This document shows, one piece after another, positions 24,138-31,414 of a stretch of 46,384 bases of DNA; the stretch's first letter is position 1, and every line of letters starts with the position of its first letter. The stretch lies in assembly GCA_020848275.1 (NCBI GenBank), contig JADLAK010000013.1:1-46384 (forward strand). Reading direction: 5' to 3'. The notes beneath the pieces are model-generated. The model ran no database searches, was not told the DNA's origin, and saw only the letters and a list, made by a program, of their open reading frames with translations. This DNA is from Planctomycetota bacterium (GTDB taxonomy: Bacteria > Planctomycetota > UBA8742 > UBA2392). The translations under genes were made by a program, and so were the position numbers.

Positions 24138-25463
24138 TTAGCCGCTGATTTCACGCATCGCAAGACCGCACGCCACAGCCATCAAAGGCCCCAGCTCGTC
24201 GAGGAAGTTGGGCGGGAAACGCTTGGCCACGCCCGCGACGTCGATGCGCGCAAAGGGATTCCACAACTGCGTCGGCACGCCCAACTGCCCGGCAAAAAAG
24301 TCGTCGATGTCGGGGAACTTCGCCGTGCCGCCGCAAAGCTTGACCTTGTCGACCTTGGGCACGATGCGGCGGTTGATGTAGTACTTGAATGTGTCCTGGA
24401 TTTCGCTGACGAGGTCGCCGAGCGCGTCGGCCAGCACCGCGCGGTTGGCGGAGATACGCTGGGCCGCGCCCATCTGGTTCTGGGTCTGCGCAGACTGGTC
24501 GAAGCCGCCTTCTTCGTCGCCGGTCATGGTGTCGCCGGCCTTGGCGCCCTTGCCGGGCTTGGCTTCGTCCTTGCGCATCATCGCGGTTTCGTCGCCGTCG
24601 AGCAGCACGTACTCTTCTTCGCCGCCCTCGCCGCCGGCTGTTTCGCCGGCGCCGCCCATGCCGCCGCCGGGCATGGTTTCGGCCTGCGATTCAAAGCCCT
24701 GCTCGCCGCCGCCCTCGAGTTCATCGAGCGGCGTATAGGCGGCCTCGCGCTTGCGCTTTTCGGCCATGGGAAGATCCATGCCGTAGATTTCAGAGATCGC
24801 ACGCGACAACTGGTCGCCGCCGCTTGCAATGTCGCGCACAAAAACGCGGCGCGGGCCGTGGCAGATCGAGAGGTTGGTGAATTTCGCTCCGATGTTGATC
24901 AGCGCGACGGTTTCTTTTTCGCCCACGCCCTCGGTCTCGACAAACGCGTTGGCAATGGCCAGTGCGTCGATGTCGAGCACCACGGGGTCGAAGCCCGCGC
25001 TCTTGAGCAGCACAAAGCGCTTGTCGACTTCTTCCTTGTGGACGGCGACGACGAGGCCTTCCATTTGCGGCTTGCCCTCTTCCATCACTTCGTCGAAGAG
25101 GACGTAATCGAGCGCGGCCTGGGCGAGGTCGAAGGGAATGATCTGCTCAGCCTCGAAGCGGATGGCGGCTTCGACTTCAGTCTTGGGCAGGCTGGGAAAC
25201 TTGAAAAGACGCGGGGCGACGCGCGGCCCGGAAACGGCGAAACTGCAAGGCTTGCGTCCGAAATTTGAATCCTGGGTGATTTTTTCAAGCGCACGCAGAG
25301 GCGCTTCGGCGATCGCCTGGGGCGATTCGTCGGGGAAATACTCGGTGCGCCGAATGTCGGCATGGCCGACGCTCTTGAGGGAGTAGCCCGCCCCGGAACG
25401 CTTGAGGGCAACGGCCTTTACGGACGATGAACCTACATCGATGCCTACGGCAAGTGTTGCCAT
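24138..25463 (-). CDS. pilM: type IV pilus assembly ATPase-like protein PilM, with low-complexity insertion
   Basis: From the ATG at 25463 the protein has 441 residues against about 350 in typical PilM. ATLAVGIDVGSSSVKAVAL is the actin-fold phosphate-1 motif. IRFEAEQIIPFDLAQAALDY and VALINIGAKFTNLSI are characteristic PilM segments, and the C-terminal PNFLDELGPLMAVACGLAM closes the fold. Between about residues 245 and 335 is a Gly/Glu/Met-rich insertion with acidic repeats and no predicted fold. An open frame runs 61 codons upstream of this ATG, but that part crosses the promoter at 25507-25535. GGAG lies upstream of the ATG. PilM is the cytoplasmic base that binds PilN. Confidence 0.9.
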   Translation of the reverse strand: MATLAVGIDVGSSSVKAVALKRSGAGYSLKSVGHADIRRTEYFPDESPQAIAEAPLRALEKITQDSNFGRKPCSFAVSGPRVAPRLFKFPSLPKTEVEAAIRFEAEQIIPFDLAQAALDYVLFDEVMEEGKPQMEGLVVAVHKEEVDKRFVLLKSAGFDPVVLDIDALAIANAFVETEGVGEKETVALINIGAKFTNLSICHGPRRVFVRDIASGGDQLSRAISEIYGMDLPMAEKRKREAAYTPLDELEGGGEQGFESQAETMPGGGMGGAGETAGGEGGEEEYVLLDGDETAMMRKDEAKPGKGAKAGDTMTGDEEGGFDQSAQTQNQMGAAQRISANRAVLADALGDLVSEIQDTFKYYINRRIVPKVDKVKLCGGTAKFPDIDDFFAGQLGVPTQLWNPFARIDVAGVAKRFPPNFLDELGPLMAVACGLAMREISG

Positions 25464-25506
25464 GGGCTTAACTCCGATCTGCTGGGCCAGAAGGTGACAA
25501 ACTCGG

Positions 25507-25535
25507 AAGATAGACGGCGGGGTCGCTCGCGTCAA
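25507..25535 (-). promoter_or_regulatory. sigma70-type promoter of the pilMNOPQ operon
   Basis: On the minus strand TTGACG (25530-25535) and TATCTT (25507-25512) are 17 bases apart. This is the best promoter match in the window, 44 bases upstream of the pilM ATG and just after the terminator at 25572-25599. It probably drives pilM to pilQ, and perhaps ispA. Confidence 0.72.
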
Positions 25536-25571
25536 CCCCCTTACAGCAAAGAAGATACGCCTTACAAATAG

Positions 25572-25599
25572 CAAGACCGCCCGTTTCCGGGCGGTCTTG
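25572..25599 (-). terminator. intrinsic-type terminator after the minor-pilin unit
   Basis: Twelve base pairs (CAAGACCGCCCG with CGGGCGGTCTTG) enclose a 4-base loop. It lies 26 bases past the stop of the PilX-like gene and before the pilM promoter. The downstream T-run on the minus strand is short (CTATTTG). Confidence 0.78.
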
Positions 25600-25624
25600 T
25601 AAATCATGCAAGTCACATTGTGCG

Positions 25625-27478
25625 TTAAGGGATGTACGTGCGCCAAGTGAAGGACAGGCGCGCGGCGGGCAGGTTGTATGCACGCAGGAAATATGGCGGC
25701 GTAGTTGTGGCGAGACGATAGTCCCAGTCGTAGTTGCGCCGTGTGAAACTACCCATGCTGCTCTGTTGTTCGCCACCGTTCAGCAGACCGCCGCAAACCC
25801 AGTACTCGGTGCTGCTCCAACTGTTGCCCAACGAATTGGGGGCGGTGCTGCCGGCTTCGGAGCCGCTGGCAATTGAAACACGATCATAGCCGAAATAACT
25901 CCCGTCCATGCAGAACTGGTTGTTGTAGTGCGTGTCGCCGCTAATGGAGTTCACTTCGGAAGCTGTGGGCAACGGATCCCACCAGCGTGTGCGCAACCAA
26001 ATACGGGAATTACTGTTAATTCCCAGCATTTCCGAGAAACTCGTAGCGCTGGACCCAGTCTTGTTGGTCGACCGACGGGCTTCGGGTGTATCCAACAGCG
26101 ACTGATATTTGATGCAGTTGGAAATAATGACGTTGCCTTCAGCCGCCAGAGTGACGCGTTTGCCGCCGCTAATCGTGCCTTTGACGAGGACGCAGGGAAA
26201 GTAGTTGAAATCGCTATCCCCGGGATCAAGCGGCGAAGAAGCATCGTCAATGCGACGGCCGCCGGACAGGCAGTCATTGTCGCCACCGTTTGAGGAAGTG
26301 TCCATGATGGGCTGGACGTAGTAGTTCACCACCTTAGCCGGGTTAGTGTTTTGGGCGTCGGAGTCAACCGCACCTTGGTACAGCCCACCGCCGATTGAGA
26401 TATAGCCTTCGACCGAGGGCGAGTCGGAATCCAAGTAAATCACGCCTTCATCGGGAATCGTAACGGTTTCCGTTGCCACGATGTAGTGGATGTCCGAGCC
26501 GGATGAAGGATAGCGCGTACCGGACCCACTCACGTAAGCAGGCAACACGGCGCCGGTCGAGTTGTTGTATAGCTCAAAATCATCATTGGAGGAACTCGGG
26601 CTGGCAGGGTACCCGGACTCACCGGGCAGTTTAGCGGCCGTAGCCGGCGGAGGGTTGATCGTCCCCGTGGTTGTTGACGTGCGCTTCCAGTAACGACGGA
26701 TGTAGGTAGAACCCGTGAATTCAATTTCAAACGTATTCTGGTAATACAACGTGTTTGTGGTGACTGCCTTTGTCCGCGGGACGGCCAGTGACACCGTGCT
26801 CGGGTTGATCTCGGGTACCGAGTAACCTTCCTTGGGATACTGGCTGGGATTCCAGTAATACGGTGAGCCACCCTCATTGTTAACAGTGCCGCCTGTGAAC
26901 ACACCACCGTAGTTGAACTGAATGCCCGTGTTGTCGTTGCAATTAATGCTGGCACGACACATCAGGGGGCCCCAGCAAGTAAAATTCGCAGCCAAACTGA
27001 GGTCGCTCGTTTTGTTGTAATAAAGCGCGTAGTCGCTGAACGTCGCAATCTTGATGTCCTGTTCGACCGCGCGCTGGCGTCCAGCAATGGTCGCAATCGA
27101 ACGCAGTCGCGCCTTCGGAACAGCGCCCACAGTCAACGCCTTGCAGCTCACAACGACGCTGGCTCCATTGATGGTCAATGTCGATCCGACCTGCTTCCAT
27201 ACGGTGGTAGGATTGCTCGAGTCAAACAGCAATGACCAGTCATCCTGCGCGCCTGCGATCAGCGTGAACTGCCCTCGGCAGGTCTCAATTCCAGCCTCGG
27301 CAGCGTTATAAAGGCGCATGTCGATGCCCTTGCTCGCCACCTGAAGGTTGTATTGGAAGTTCGTTGCCAAAAACGCCGTGCCGCCGGCCGACACCAGGAT
27401 GAACATCGACATGGCTACGGCCACGGCCGAGCCGCGTTTGCGGCTGCGAAGTTTCAGTGTTGAAGCAATCGTTCTCAT
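25625..27478 (-). CDS. PilX-like large exported pilus-associated protein
   Basis: The 617-residue protein has a basic start, one N-terminal hydrophobic helix (about residues 18-42), the segment YNAAEAGIE and then a long beta-rich Ser/Thr/Asn/Gly region. This resembles PilX N-terminal families, in which an Ala-Glu-Ala-Gly motif follows the anchoring helix. No GFTLIE prepilin motif is present. Several cysteines (for example FTCWGPLMCRASINC) could form disulfides. It is the third gene of a unit that begins at 28546 and ends with the terminator at 25572-25599. A role as a minor pilin or tip protein is inferred. Composition is less GC-rich than the metabolic genes. Confidence 0.75.
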   Translation of the reverse strand: MRTIASTLKLRSRKRGSAVAVAMSMFILVSAGGTAFLATNFQYNLQVASKGIDMRLYNAAEAGIETCRGQFTLIAGAQDDWSLLFDSSNPTTVWKQVGSTLTINGASVVVSCKALTVGAVPKARLRSIATIAGRQRAVEQDIKIATFSDYALYYNKTSDLSLAANFTCWGPLMCRASINCNDNTGIQFNYGGVFTGGTVNNEGGSPYYWNPSQYPKEGYSVPEINPSTVSLAVPRTKAVTTNTLYYQNTFEIEFTGSTYIRRYWKRTSTTTGTINPPPATAAKLPGESGYPASPSSSNDDFELYNNSTGAVLPAYVSGSGTRYPSSGSDIHYIVATETVTIPDEGVIYLDSDSPSVEGYISIGGGLYQGAVDSDAQNTNPAKVVNYYVQPIMDTSSNGGDNDCLSGGRRIDDASSPLDPGDSDFNYFPCVLVKGTISGGKRVTLAAEGNVIISNCIKYQSLLDTPEARRSTNKTGSSATSFSEMLGINSNSRIWLRTRWWDPLPTASEVNSISGDTHYNNQFCMDGSYFGYDRVSIASGSEAGSTAPNSLGNSWSSTEYWVCGGLLNGGEQQSSMGSFTRRNYDWDYRLATTTPPYFLRAYNLPAARLSFTWRTYIP

Positions 27479-27506
27479 TGGATGCCTCCTGCGCCCGTGC
27501 GCGAAG

Positions 27507-28058
27507 CTAACTCACGTTTCGAAGAATGACGGTGTACTTGATGGTTGCGGACTGGGTTCCCTGAGTGGCGCTCAACTGGAAGTCGAGACGATCATCGTCC
27601 GATGTGGTTGCTGTCCCGTTGTCAAAATGCGTCGCCGAGAAAGAGGCGACATTGTTCTGGATAAATGTCGTCGTTTCAGCGCCATAGACGCCGGAACCTG
27701 AAGATGTTTCTGTCGCGACATAACGTGTCAGCGTTGTGCCGGAAAGCGTCCAGCGATAGCGGCGATTGGTAGTGACGCCCGTAGTGGCGTTGTAGTCACT
27801 GGTTGTGACTTGAACTGAGGCGGCGGAAGTACCTGCGGTGGCTGGCAGGACAATCGCCGAGCCCGCGCGGAAATCGGAGACCATGAGTTCACGGACAATT
27901 TCGACACGGTTCTGCACGTCGTTGTCGTCGCGCGCTTCGGTCATACCGCGCGCCAGGAACACCAGGATGCTCCCCGACGCCAGGATCATGATGCTCAGTA
28001 CGACGAGCGCAATCGCCACTTCGATCAGGGAGAAGCCGCTCTTTGTTTTTCGCGTCAT
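27507..28058 (-). CDS. minor prepilin, PilW/GspJ-like
   Basis: The 183-residue protein has a prepilin leader with GFSLIEVAIALVVLS near residue 8: a processing site after Gly, with Glu at position 5 of the mature protein. The rest is a beta-rich globular head. It begins 2 bases after the stop of the PilV-like gene and lies before the PilX-like gene, the order expected of minor-pilin clusters. It should be processed by prepilin peptidase, which is not encoded here. The exact paralogue name (PilW or GspJ) is not certain. Confidence 0.82.
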   Translation of the reverse strand: MTRKTKSGFSLIEVAIALVVLSIMILASGSILVFLARGMTEARDDNDVQNRVEIVRELMVSDFRAGSAIVLPATAGTSAASVQVTTSDYNATTGVTTNRRYRWTLSGTTLTRYVATETSSGSGVYGAETTTFIQNNVASFSATHFDNGTATTSDDDRLDFQLSATQGTQSATIKYTVILRNVS

Positions 28059-28060
28059 GG

Positions 28061-28546
28061 TTATTCCCCGATGCGGCCTTCCAAGGTGGTTGACGTGCCG
28101 TAACCGGCGCCGTAATCAACTTTGACGAGGACCCGACGGTACTTCGTGGTCACGCCGCTGGTCGTGGTCTCCCATCGGTAGTCAGATCCCGAAGTCGATG
28201 TGTTGTAAAGCAGGCTGGCCGACACACGGTAAGTGATGCCGTCCACCACAGGATAGTAGTAGTAGGTCTGCGAGACGGTCGAAAACGAATAACCGTGGGG
28301 CAGCGAACTCGGAGTGGTGTATCCCGACATACCGCTGTAGCCCGCCTGACGGAACTTCTCGATCTCAATTTCGGCCAGGTTCATCGCTGCCTGTTCCTGC
28401 ATGTTGCGGAACTGCGCCCAGCGCGCGTAGTAGTAGTACGATGCGCCCGCGAGCGCGACGATCACCATGATGAACGTGGCGACGCCAACCTCAAGCAGCG
28501 AAAAACCTCGGCGTCGATTGCGAAGACCAGCGGCAGTGCTTGCCAT
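28061..28546 (-). CDS. minor prepilin, PilV-like
   Basis: From the ATG at 28546 the protein has 161 residues. The leader is GFSLLEVGVATFIMVIVALAGA, with processing after the Gly near residue 15 and Glu at mature position 5. A purine-rich GGGGGTG stretch lies upstream of the ATG, so this start is favoured over the TTG 4 codons earlier. The globular part holds several Tyr- and Ser-rich stretches (ASYYYYARW and YYYYPVVDG). It is the first gene of a three-gene minor-pilin unit. Confidence 0.82.
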   Translation of the reverse strand: MASTAAGLRNRRRGFSLLEVGVATFIMVIVALAGASYYYYARWAQFRNMQEQAAMNLAEIEIEKFRQAGYSGMSGYTTPSSLPHGYSFSTVSQTYYYYPVVDGITYRVSASLLYNTSTSGSDYRWETTTSGVTTKYRRVLVKVDYGAGYGTSTTLEGRIGE

Positions 28547-28580
28547 GTTCACCCCCAAGAATTACGCGTGAGACTTCAAA

Positions 28581-28608
28581 ATAATACACGATGGCATGGA
28601 AATGTCAT
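28581..28608 (-). promoter_or_regulatory. candidate promoter of the minor-pilin unit
   Basis: ATGACA (28603-28608) and TATTAT (28581-28586) lie 16 bases apart on the minus strand, 35 bases upstream of the PilV-like start. The gap from 28547 to 28869 otherwise holds AT-rich sequence and the terminator at 28818-28847; nothing else is seen in it. Confidence 0.45.
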
Positions 28609-28817
28609 GTGAATTGTCGAAAATAATGCTTGATCCGTCGAATCAGTCCCGATTTGTCATATATTTCAACTATCTTGTAAGTCCATATCGCCTGTCACTT
28701 ACGTCCAAATCTCGTCTAAGCCCGATTGTCAGTTTCCCGTAAGATAATTATTCGCCGCACCGCAAACCCCGGTCCGCTATCTGACACATCTGCGCATTGG
28801 CGTTGCATGTTAACAAG

Positions 28818-28847
28818 AAAAGAAAATCGCCGAAGCGATTTTCTTTT
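28818..28847 (-). terminator. intrinsic terminator after the pilin array
   Basis: Thirteen base pairs (AAAAGAAAATCGC with GCGATTTTCTTTT) enclose TTCG on the minus strand, a stable UUCG tetraloop. The right arm ends in a T-rich run on the minus strand. It is 22 bases past the stop of the first pilin gene. Confidence 0.85.
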
Positions 28848-28869
28848 GTCGTCGCTGCAAGCCCTCGCA

Positions 28870-29268
28870 TCAGGGCGAAGAAAGTGTTCCCGCGCCGCTC
28901 TGGATATTGCTGATACTCATCGTGACCTGGGGCGAACCGTTGTTCGTATTCGCGGCGGCTTGATAACTGGCCGTTGTTGCGGCCAGCGCCGTCTGCGAAT
29001 AATCGCCGGCGCCATAGTATTTGCCGTTGAGTTCCGTCGTGTTGACGATGTCGGATATCGTCCATGAGGTGTTGACGGTATAGGCGTTGGTGACGAACTT
29101 GCCGCGCAGCCGGTCCTTGATGATGCCGAGCGCCGCGCGCGCCTCGGAAGACTTTGCCTCGTTGGTATTTGCGCTGATCAGCGGGATGGCGGCAAGCGCG
29201 AGGATGCCAATGATGACCACGACAATCAGCAGCTCGATGAGGGTGAAGCCCGGACTGGACCGACGCAT
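28870..29268 (-). CDS. type IV pilin, paralogue 1 of 4
   Basis: The 132-residue prepilin carries the leader GFTLIELLIVVVIIGILALAAIPLISAN, with cleavage after Gly near residue 7 and Glu at mature position 5. The head domain is related to the other three copies but diverges most: it lacks the VKYIQNNN stretch seen in them and has RGKFVTNAYTVNTSW instead. No cysteines are present. An AAGG-type Shine-Dalgarno site precedes the ATG. It is the last copy before the terminator at 28818-28847. Confidence 0.88.
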   Translation of the reverse strand: MRRSSPGFTLIELLIVVVIIGILALAAIPLISANTNEAKSSEARAALGIIKDRLRGKFVTNAYTVNTSWTISDIVNTTELNGKYYGAGDYSQTALAATTASYQAAANTNNGSPQVTMSISNIQSGAGTLSSP

Positions 29269-29321
29269 GTGGAAAGCCTTTTTTGCAGAGCCTTTCGAGG
29301 TGGAAAATTATGCGGGTGGAC

Positions 29322-29342
29322 GGGGATCGCCAAGCGATCCCC
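29322..29342 (-). terminator. hairpin between pilin 2 and pilin 1
   Basis: Nine perfect base pairs (GGGGATCGC with GCGATCCCC) enclose 3 bases, 29 bases past the pilin 2 stop. Only a weak T-tract follows on the minus strand, so it may attenuate rather than end transcription. Confidence 0.5.
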
Positions 29343-29371
29343 CGATCCGGTAAACCCGTTACAGCAATTGT

Positions 29372-29770
29372 TCAAGGACTGGTGAGAGTAGCCGCACCGG
29401 TCTGGATGTTGCTGATGGTCATCGTGACCTGGGGCGAGCTGTTGTTGGTGTTCGCGGCCGCAACGTAAGTGGCGGTAGCGGCAGCAAGAGCCGACTGGCT
29501 GTAGTCGCCGGCGCCGTAGTACTTGCCGGTCAACTCGGTGGTGTTAACCAGGTCAGCAATCGTCCAGGACGTGTTGACAGCGTTGTTGTTCTGGATGTAC
29601 TTGACGCGCAGGCGGTCCTTGATCGTGCCCAGTGCGGCGCGAGCTTCGGACGACTTTGCTTCGTTGGTGTTGGCGCTGATGAGCGGAATGGCCGCCAGAG
29701 CCAGAATGCCGATGATGACTACGACGATCAGCAGTTCGATCAGCGTAAAGCCCTTCTTCATGTTCCTCAT
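29372..29770 (-). CDS. type IV pilin, paralogue 2 of 4
   Basis: The 132-residue prepilin has a GFTLIELLIVVVIIG leader. The head is nearly the same as in paralogue 3 over residues up to about 100, including SSEARAALGTIKDRLRVKYI and VNTTELTGKYYGAGDYSQ. The differences are in the last third (TATYVAAANTNNSS). AGGAG lies 7 bases before the ATG, the strongest ribosome-binding site of the four. It is a good candidate for the main pilin, although this is inference. About 308 bases separate it from paralogue 3. Confidence 0.88.
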   Translation of the reverse strand: MRNMKKGFTLIELLIVVVIIGILALAAIPLISANTNEAKSSEARAALGTIKDRLRVKYIQNNNAVNTSWTIADLVNTTELTGKYYGAGDYSQSALAAATATYVAAANTNNSSPQVTMTISNIQTGAATLTSP

Positions 29771-30014
29771 TTGTTTCTCCTGGGTTAATGCCCGGTGCAG
29801 GCATCTTGACGTACGGACGAAAGTTTCTCTTCAATAACTTGTGTGAGGCCACAATTCCAGAACGCGTTCGATTTGCGATCCGGCCGCGCCTCAAGTTTCA
29901 CAGCAGCTACGCTAAAGTGTCACGACTTTATCACAGCTTAGTGTAGGCGTCAAAATTTTTCCGGGTTATTTGCGTGCGATAATTTTGGACGTGTCTCTCA
30001 ACCCTATGAACGAA

Positions 30015-30048
30015 CAGGGCCCGAACGGCGCATTGCCGTCGGGCCCTG
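30015..30048 (-). terminator. strong hairpin between pilin 3 and pilin 2
   Basis: AGGGCCCG pairs with CGGGCCCT, and CGGC with GCCG, around a 5-base loop; one bulge lies between the blocks. It lies 31 bases past the pilin 3 stop on the minus strand. The T-run (GGCTTTTTC) is on the plus-strand side, so orientation is uncertain. The remaining 29771-30014 segment is AT-richer leader for pilin 2. It contains TTGACG and a GATAAA-type -10 at suboptimal spacing near 29935-29960. Confidence 0.6.
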
Positions 30049-30078
30049 GCTTTTTCAAAGCTTTTTCAGGCTACGAAA

Positions 30079-30483
30079 TCAGGGGCTGGTGAGCGTGGCT
30101 GCGCCAGTCTGGATGTTGCTGATGGTCATCGTCACTTGAGGTGAGCTGTTGTTGGTGTTCGCGGAAGCGCGATAGGTCGCGGTGGCCGCGGCAAGGGCCG
30201 TCTGGCTGTAATCGCCGGCGCCGTAGTACTTGCCGGTGAGCTCAGTCGTGTTCACCAGGTCCGCGATGGTCCACGAGGTGTTCACGGCGTTGTTGTTCTG
30301 GATGTACTTCACGCGAAGACGATCTTTGATCGTGCCCAGCGCGGCGCGAGCCTCGGAGGACTTCGCTTCATTGGTGTTGGCGCTGATAAGAGGAATAGCT
30401 GCGAGCGCCAGGATGCCGATGATAACCACGACGATCAGAAGCTCGATCAGCGTGAAACCTCTCTTTTTGTGCTGGATAGGCAT
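30079..30483 (-). CDS. type IV pilin, paralogue 3 of 4
   Basis: The 134-residue prepilin has the leader PIQHKKRGFTLIELL and a head almost identical to paralogue 2, with changes in the last third (TATYRASANTNNSS). AAAGGA precedes the ATG at a usable distance. Near-identity over the first 100 residues with a short variable stretch suggests recent duplication or gene conversion. Confidence 0.88.
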   Translation of the reverse strand: MPIQHKKRGFTLIELLIVVVIIGILALAAIPLISANTNEAKSSEARAALGTIKDRLRVKYIQNNNAVNTSWTIADLVNTTELTGKYYGAGDYSQTALAAATATYRASANTNNSSPQVTMTISNIQTGAATLTSP

Positions 30484-30723
30484 GATACGGGTCCTTTCTT
30501 ATGTTGTACCCAGTTTGTGAAACGGGTGAAATTGTGGTCGAAAGGGTCAGGAATAGCCAAAAAACGCCATTTCGTCTAGTAAGTATTTCAAAAAGCTTAC
30601 GTTAGTTCACGGCGGTTGCAATCAGGTATCACAAGTATGTCATGCGCAACGCCGCTTGTCTAGTTATTTATGTGCATTTATTTCTTTTTTTACATGTTTT
30701 TCATTTCTCGTCAAATTACAGGC

Positions 30724-30743
30724 GGGCGGCCTCCCGGCCGCCC
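30724..30743 (-). terminator. hairpin between pilin 4 and pilin 3
   Basis: Eight perfect pairs (GGGCGGCC with GGCCGCCC) enclose TCCC, 33 bases past the pilin 4 stop. A run of six T is on the plus side and there is little T on the minus side, so its strength for minus-strand transcripts is uncertain. Confidence 0.55.
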
Positions 30744-30776
30744 ACCTTTTTTACGCGCTGTTGACAGGTCAAGACA

Positions 30777-31181
30777 TCACGGCGAGGTGATTGTTCCCTG
30801 TCCCGACTGGATGTTCGTGACCGCCAGTGTCACCTGCGGCGACTGGTTGTTCGTGTTGGCCGCGGCCTGGAACGTGGCTGTGGTAGCCGTCAGCGCGGTC
30901 ATGCTGTAGTCCGAGCCGCCGTAATACTTGCCGGTAAGTTCGGTGGTGTTGACCAGGTCTGCGATCGTCCAGGACGTGTTCACGGTGTTGTTGTTCTGGA
31001 TGTACTTCACGCGCAGCCTGTCTTTGATGGTGCCAAGCGCGGCGCGCGACTCTGCTGCCTTTGCATCGCGGGTGTTGTCCGAAATCAGCGGAATGGCCGC
31101 CAACGCCAGTATCCCGATGATCACCACGACGATCAAAAGCTCGATCAAGGTGAAGCCGCGTGCGTTCCTATTGAGAGACAT
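30777..31181 (-). CDS. type IV pilin, paralogue 4 of 4
   Basis: The 134-residue prepilin has the leader SLNRNARGFTLIELL. The head shares VKYIQNNNTVNTSWTIADLVNTTELTG with copies 2 and 3 but differs at DNTRDAKAAESR, GGSDYSMTALT and TNIQSGQGTI. AAAGGAG precedes the ATG at good spacing. A 22-bp perfect palindrome and a TATAAA box lie 50-80 bases upstream, so this copy may be separately controlled. It is the first gene of the array. Confidence 0.88.
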   Translation of the reverse strand: MSLNRNARGFTLIELLIVVVIIGILALAAIPLISDNTRDAKAAESRAALGTIKDRLRVKYIQNNNTVNTSWTIADLVNTTELTGKYYGGSDYSMTALTATTATFQAAANTNNQSPQVTLAVTNIQSGQGTITSP

Positions 31182-31234
31182 AGTTCACTCCTTTTGTGTG
31201 TGCAAGTTAGAGTTTTGGTTGGGCAAAGGGCGTC

Positions 31235-31256
31235 AAACACAACACAAGTTGTGTTT
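31235..31256. promoter_or_regulatory. palindromic operator candidate upstream of pilin 4
   Basis: AAACACAA and TTGTGTTT flank a 6-base centre (31243-31248), and a TATAAA box follows directly on the minus strand (31256-31261). The position between the -10 box and the pilin 4 start (31181) fits a repressor site or a leader hairpin. No -35 of usual spacing was found. Confidence 0.4.
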
Positions 31257-31414
31257 TTATAACATCTTACGTCAAATCACGCGCGCGTCTTTTATACGTC
31301 ACAGCTACATCACGCGATAATTCTCGGAAGGGTGCCGGATGTTTTCACGGCGGCGCGAGAAAAACAAAAAATCCGACCGCGCCAGCGCAGCCGGACCAAG
31401 GTTGTTTGGGTCGT

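Noticed and set aside
30500..30600. Possible sigma54 promoter (TGGCG...TTGGC) upstream of pilin 3
   Set aside because: The distance between the GG and GC elements is one base too short, and no partner activator site is visible.
28870..31181. Repeated DNA in the pilin array considered as a CRISPR or similar array
   Set aside because: The similarity is that of whole paralogous genes about 400 bases long, with long spacers and open frames.
31256..31275. TTGACG with TATAAA upstream of pilin 4 as a promoter pair
   Set aside because: The two are only 8 bases apart, so they cannot form a standard promoter.
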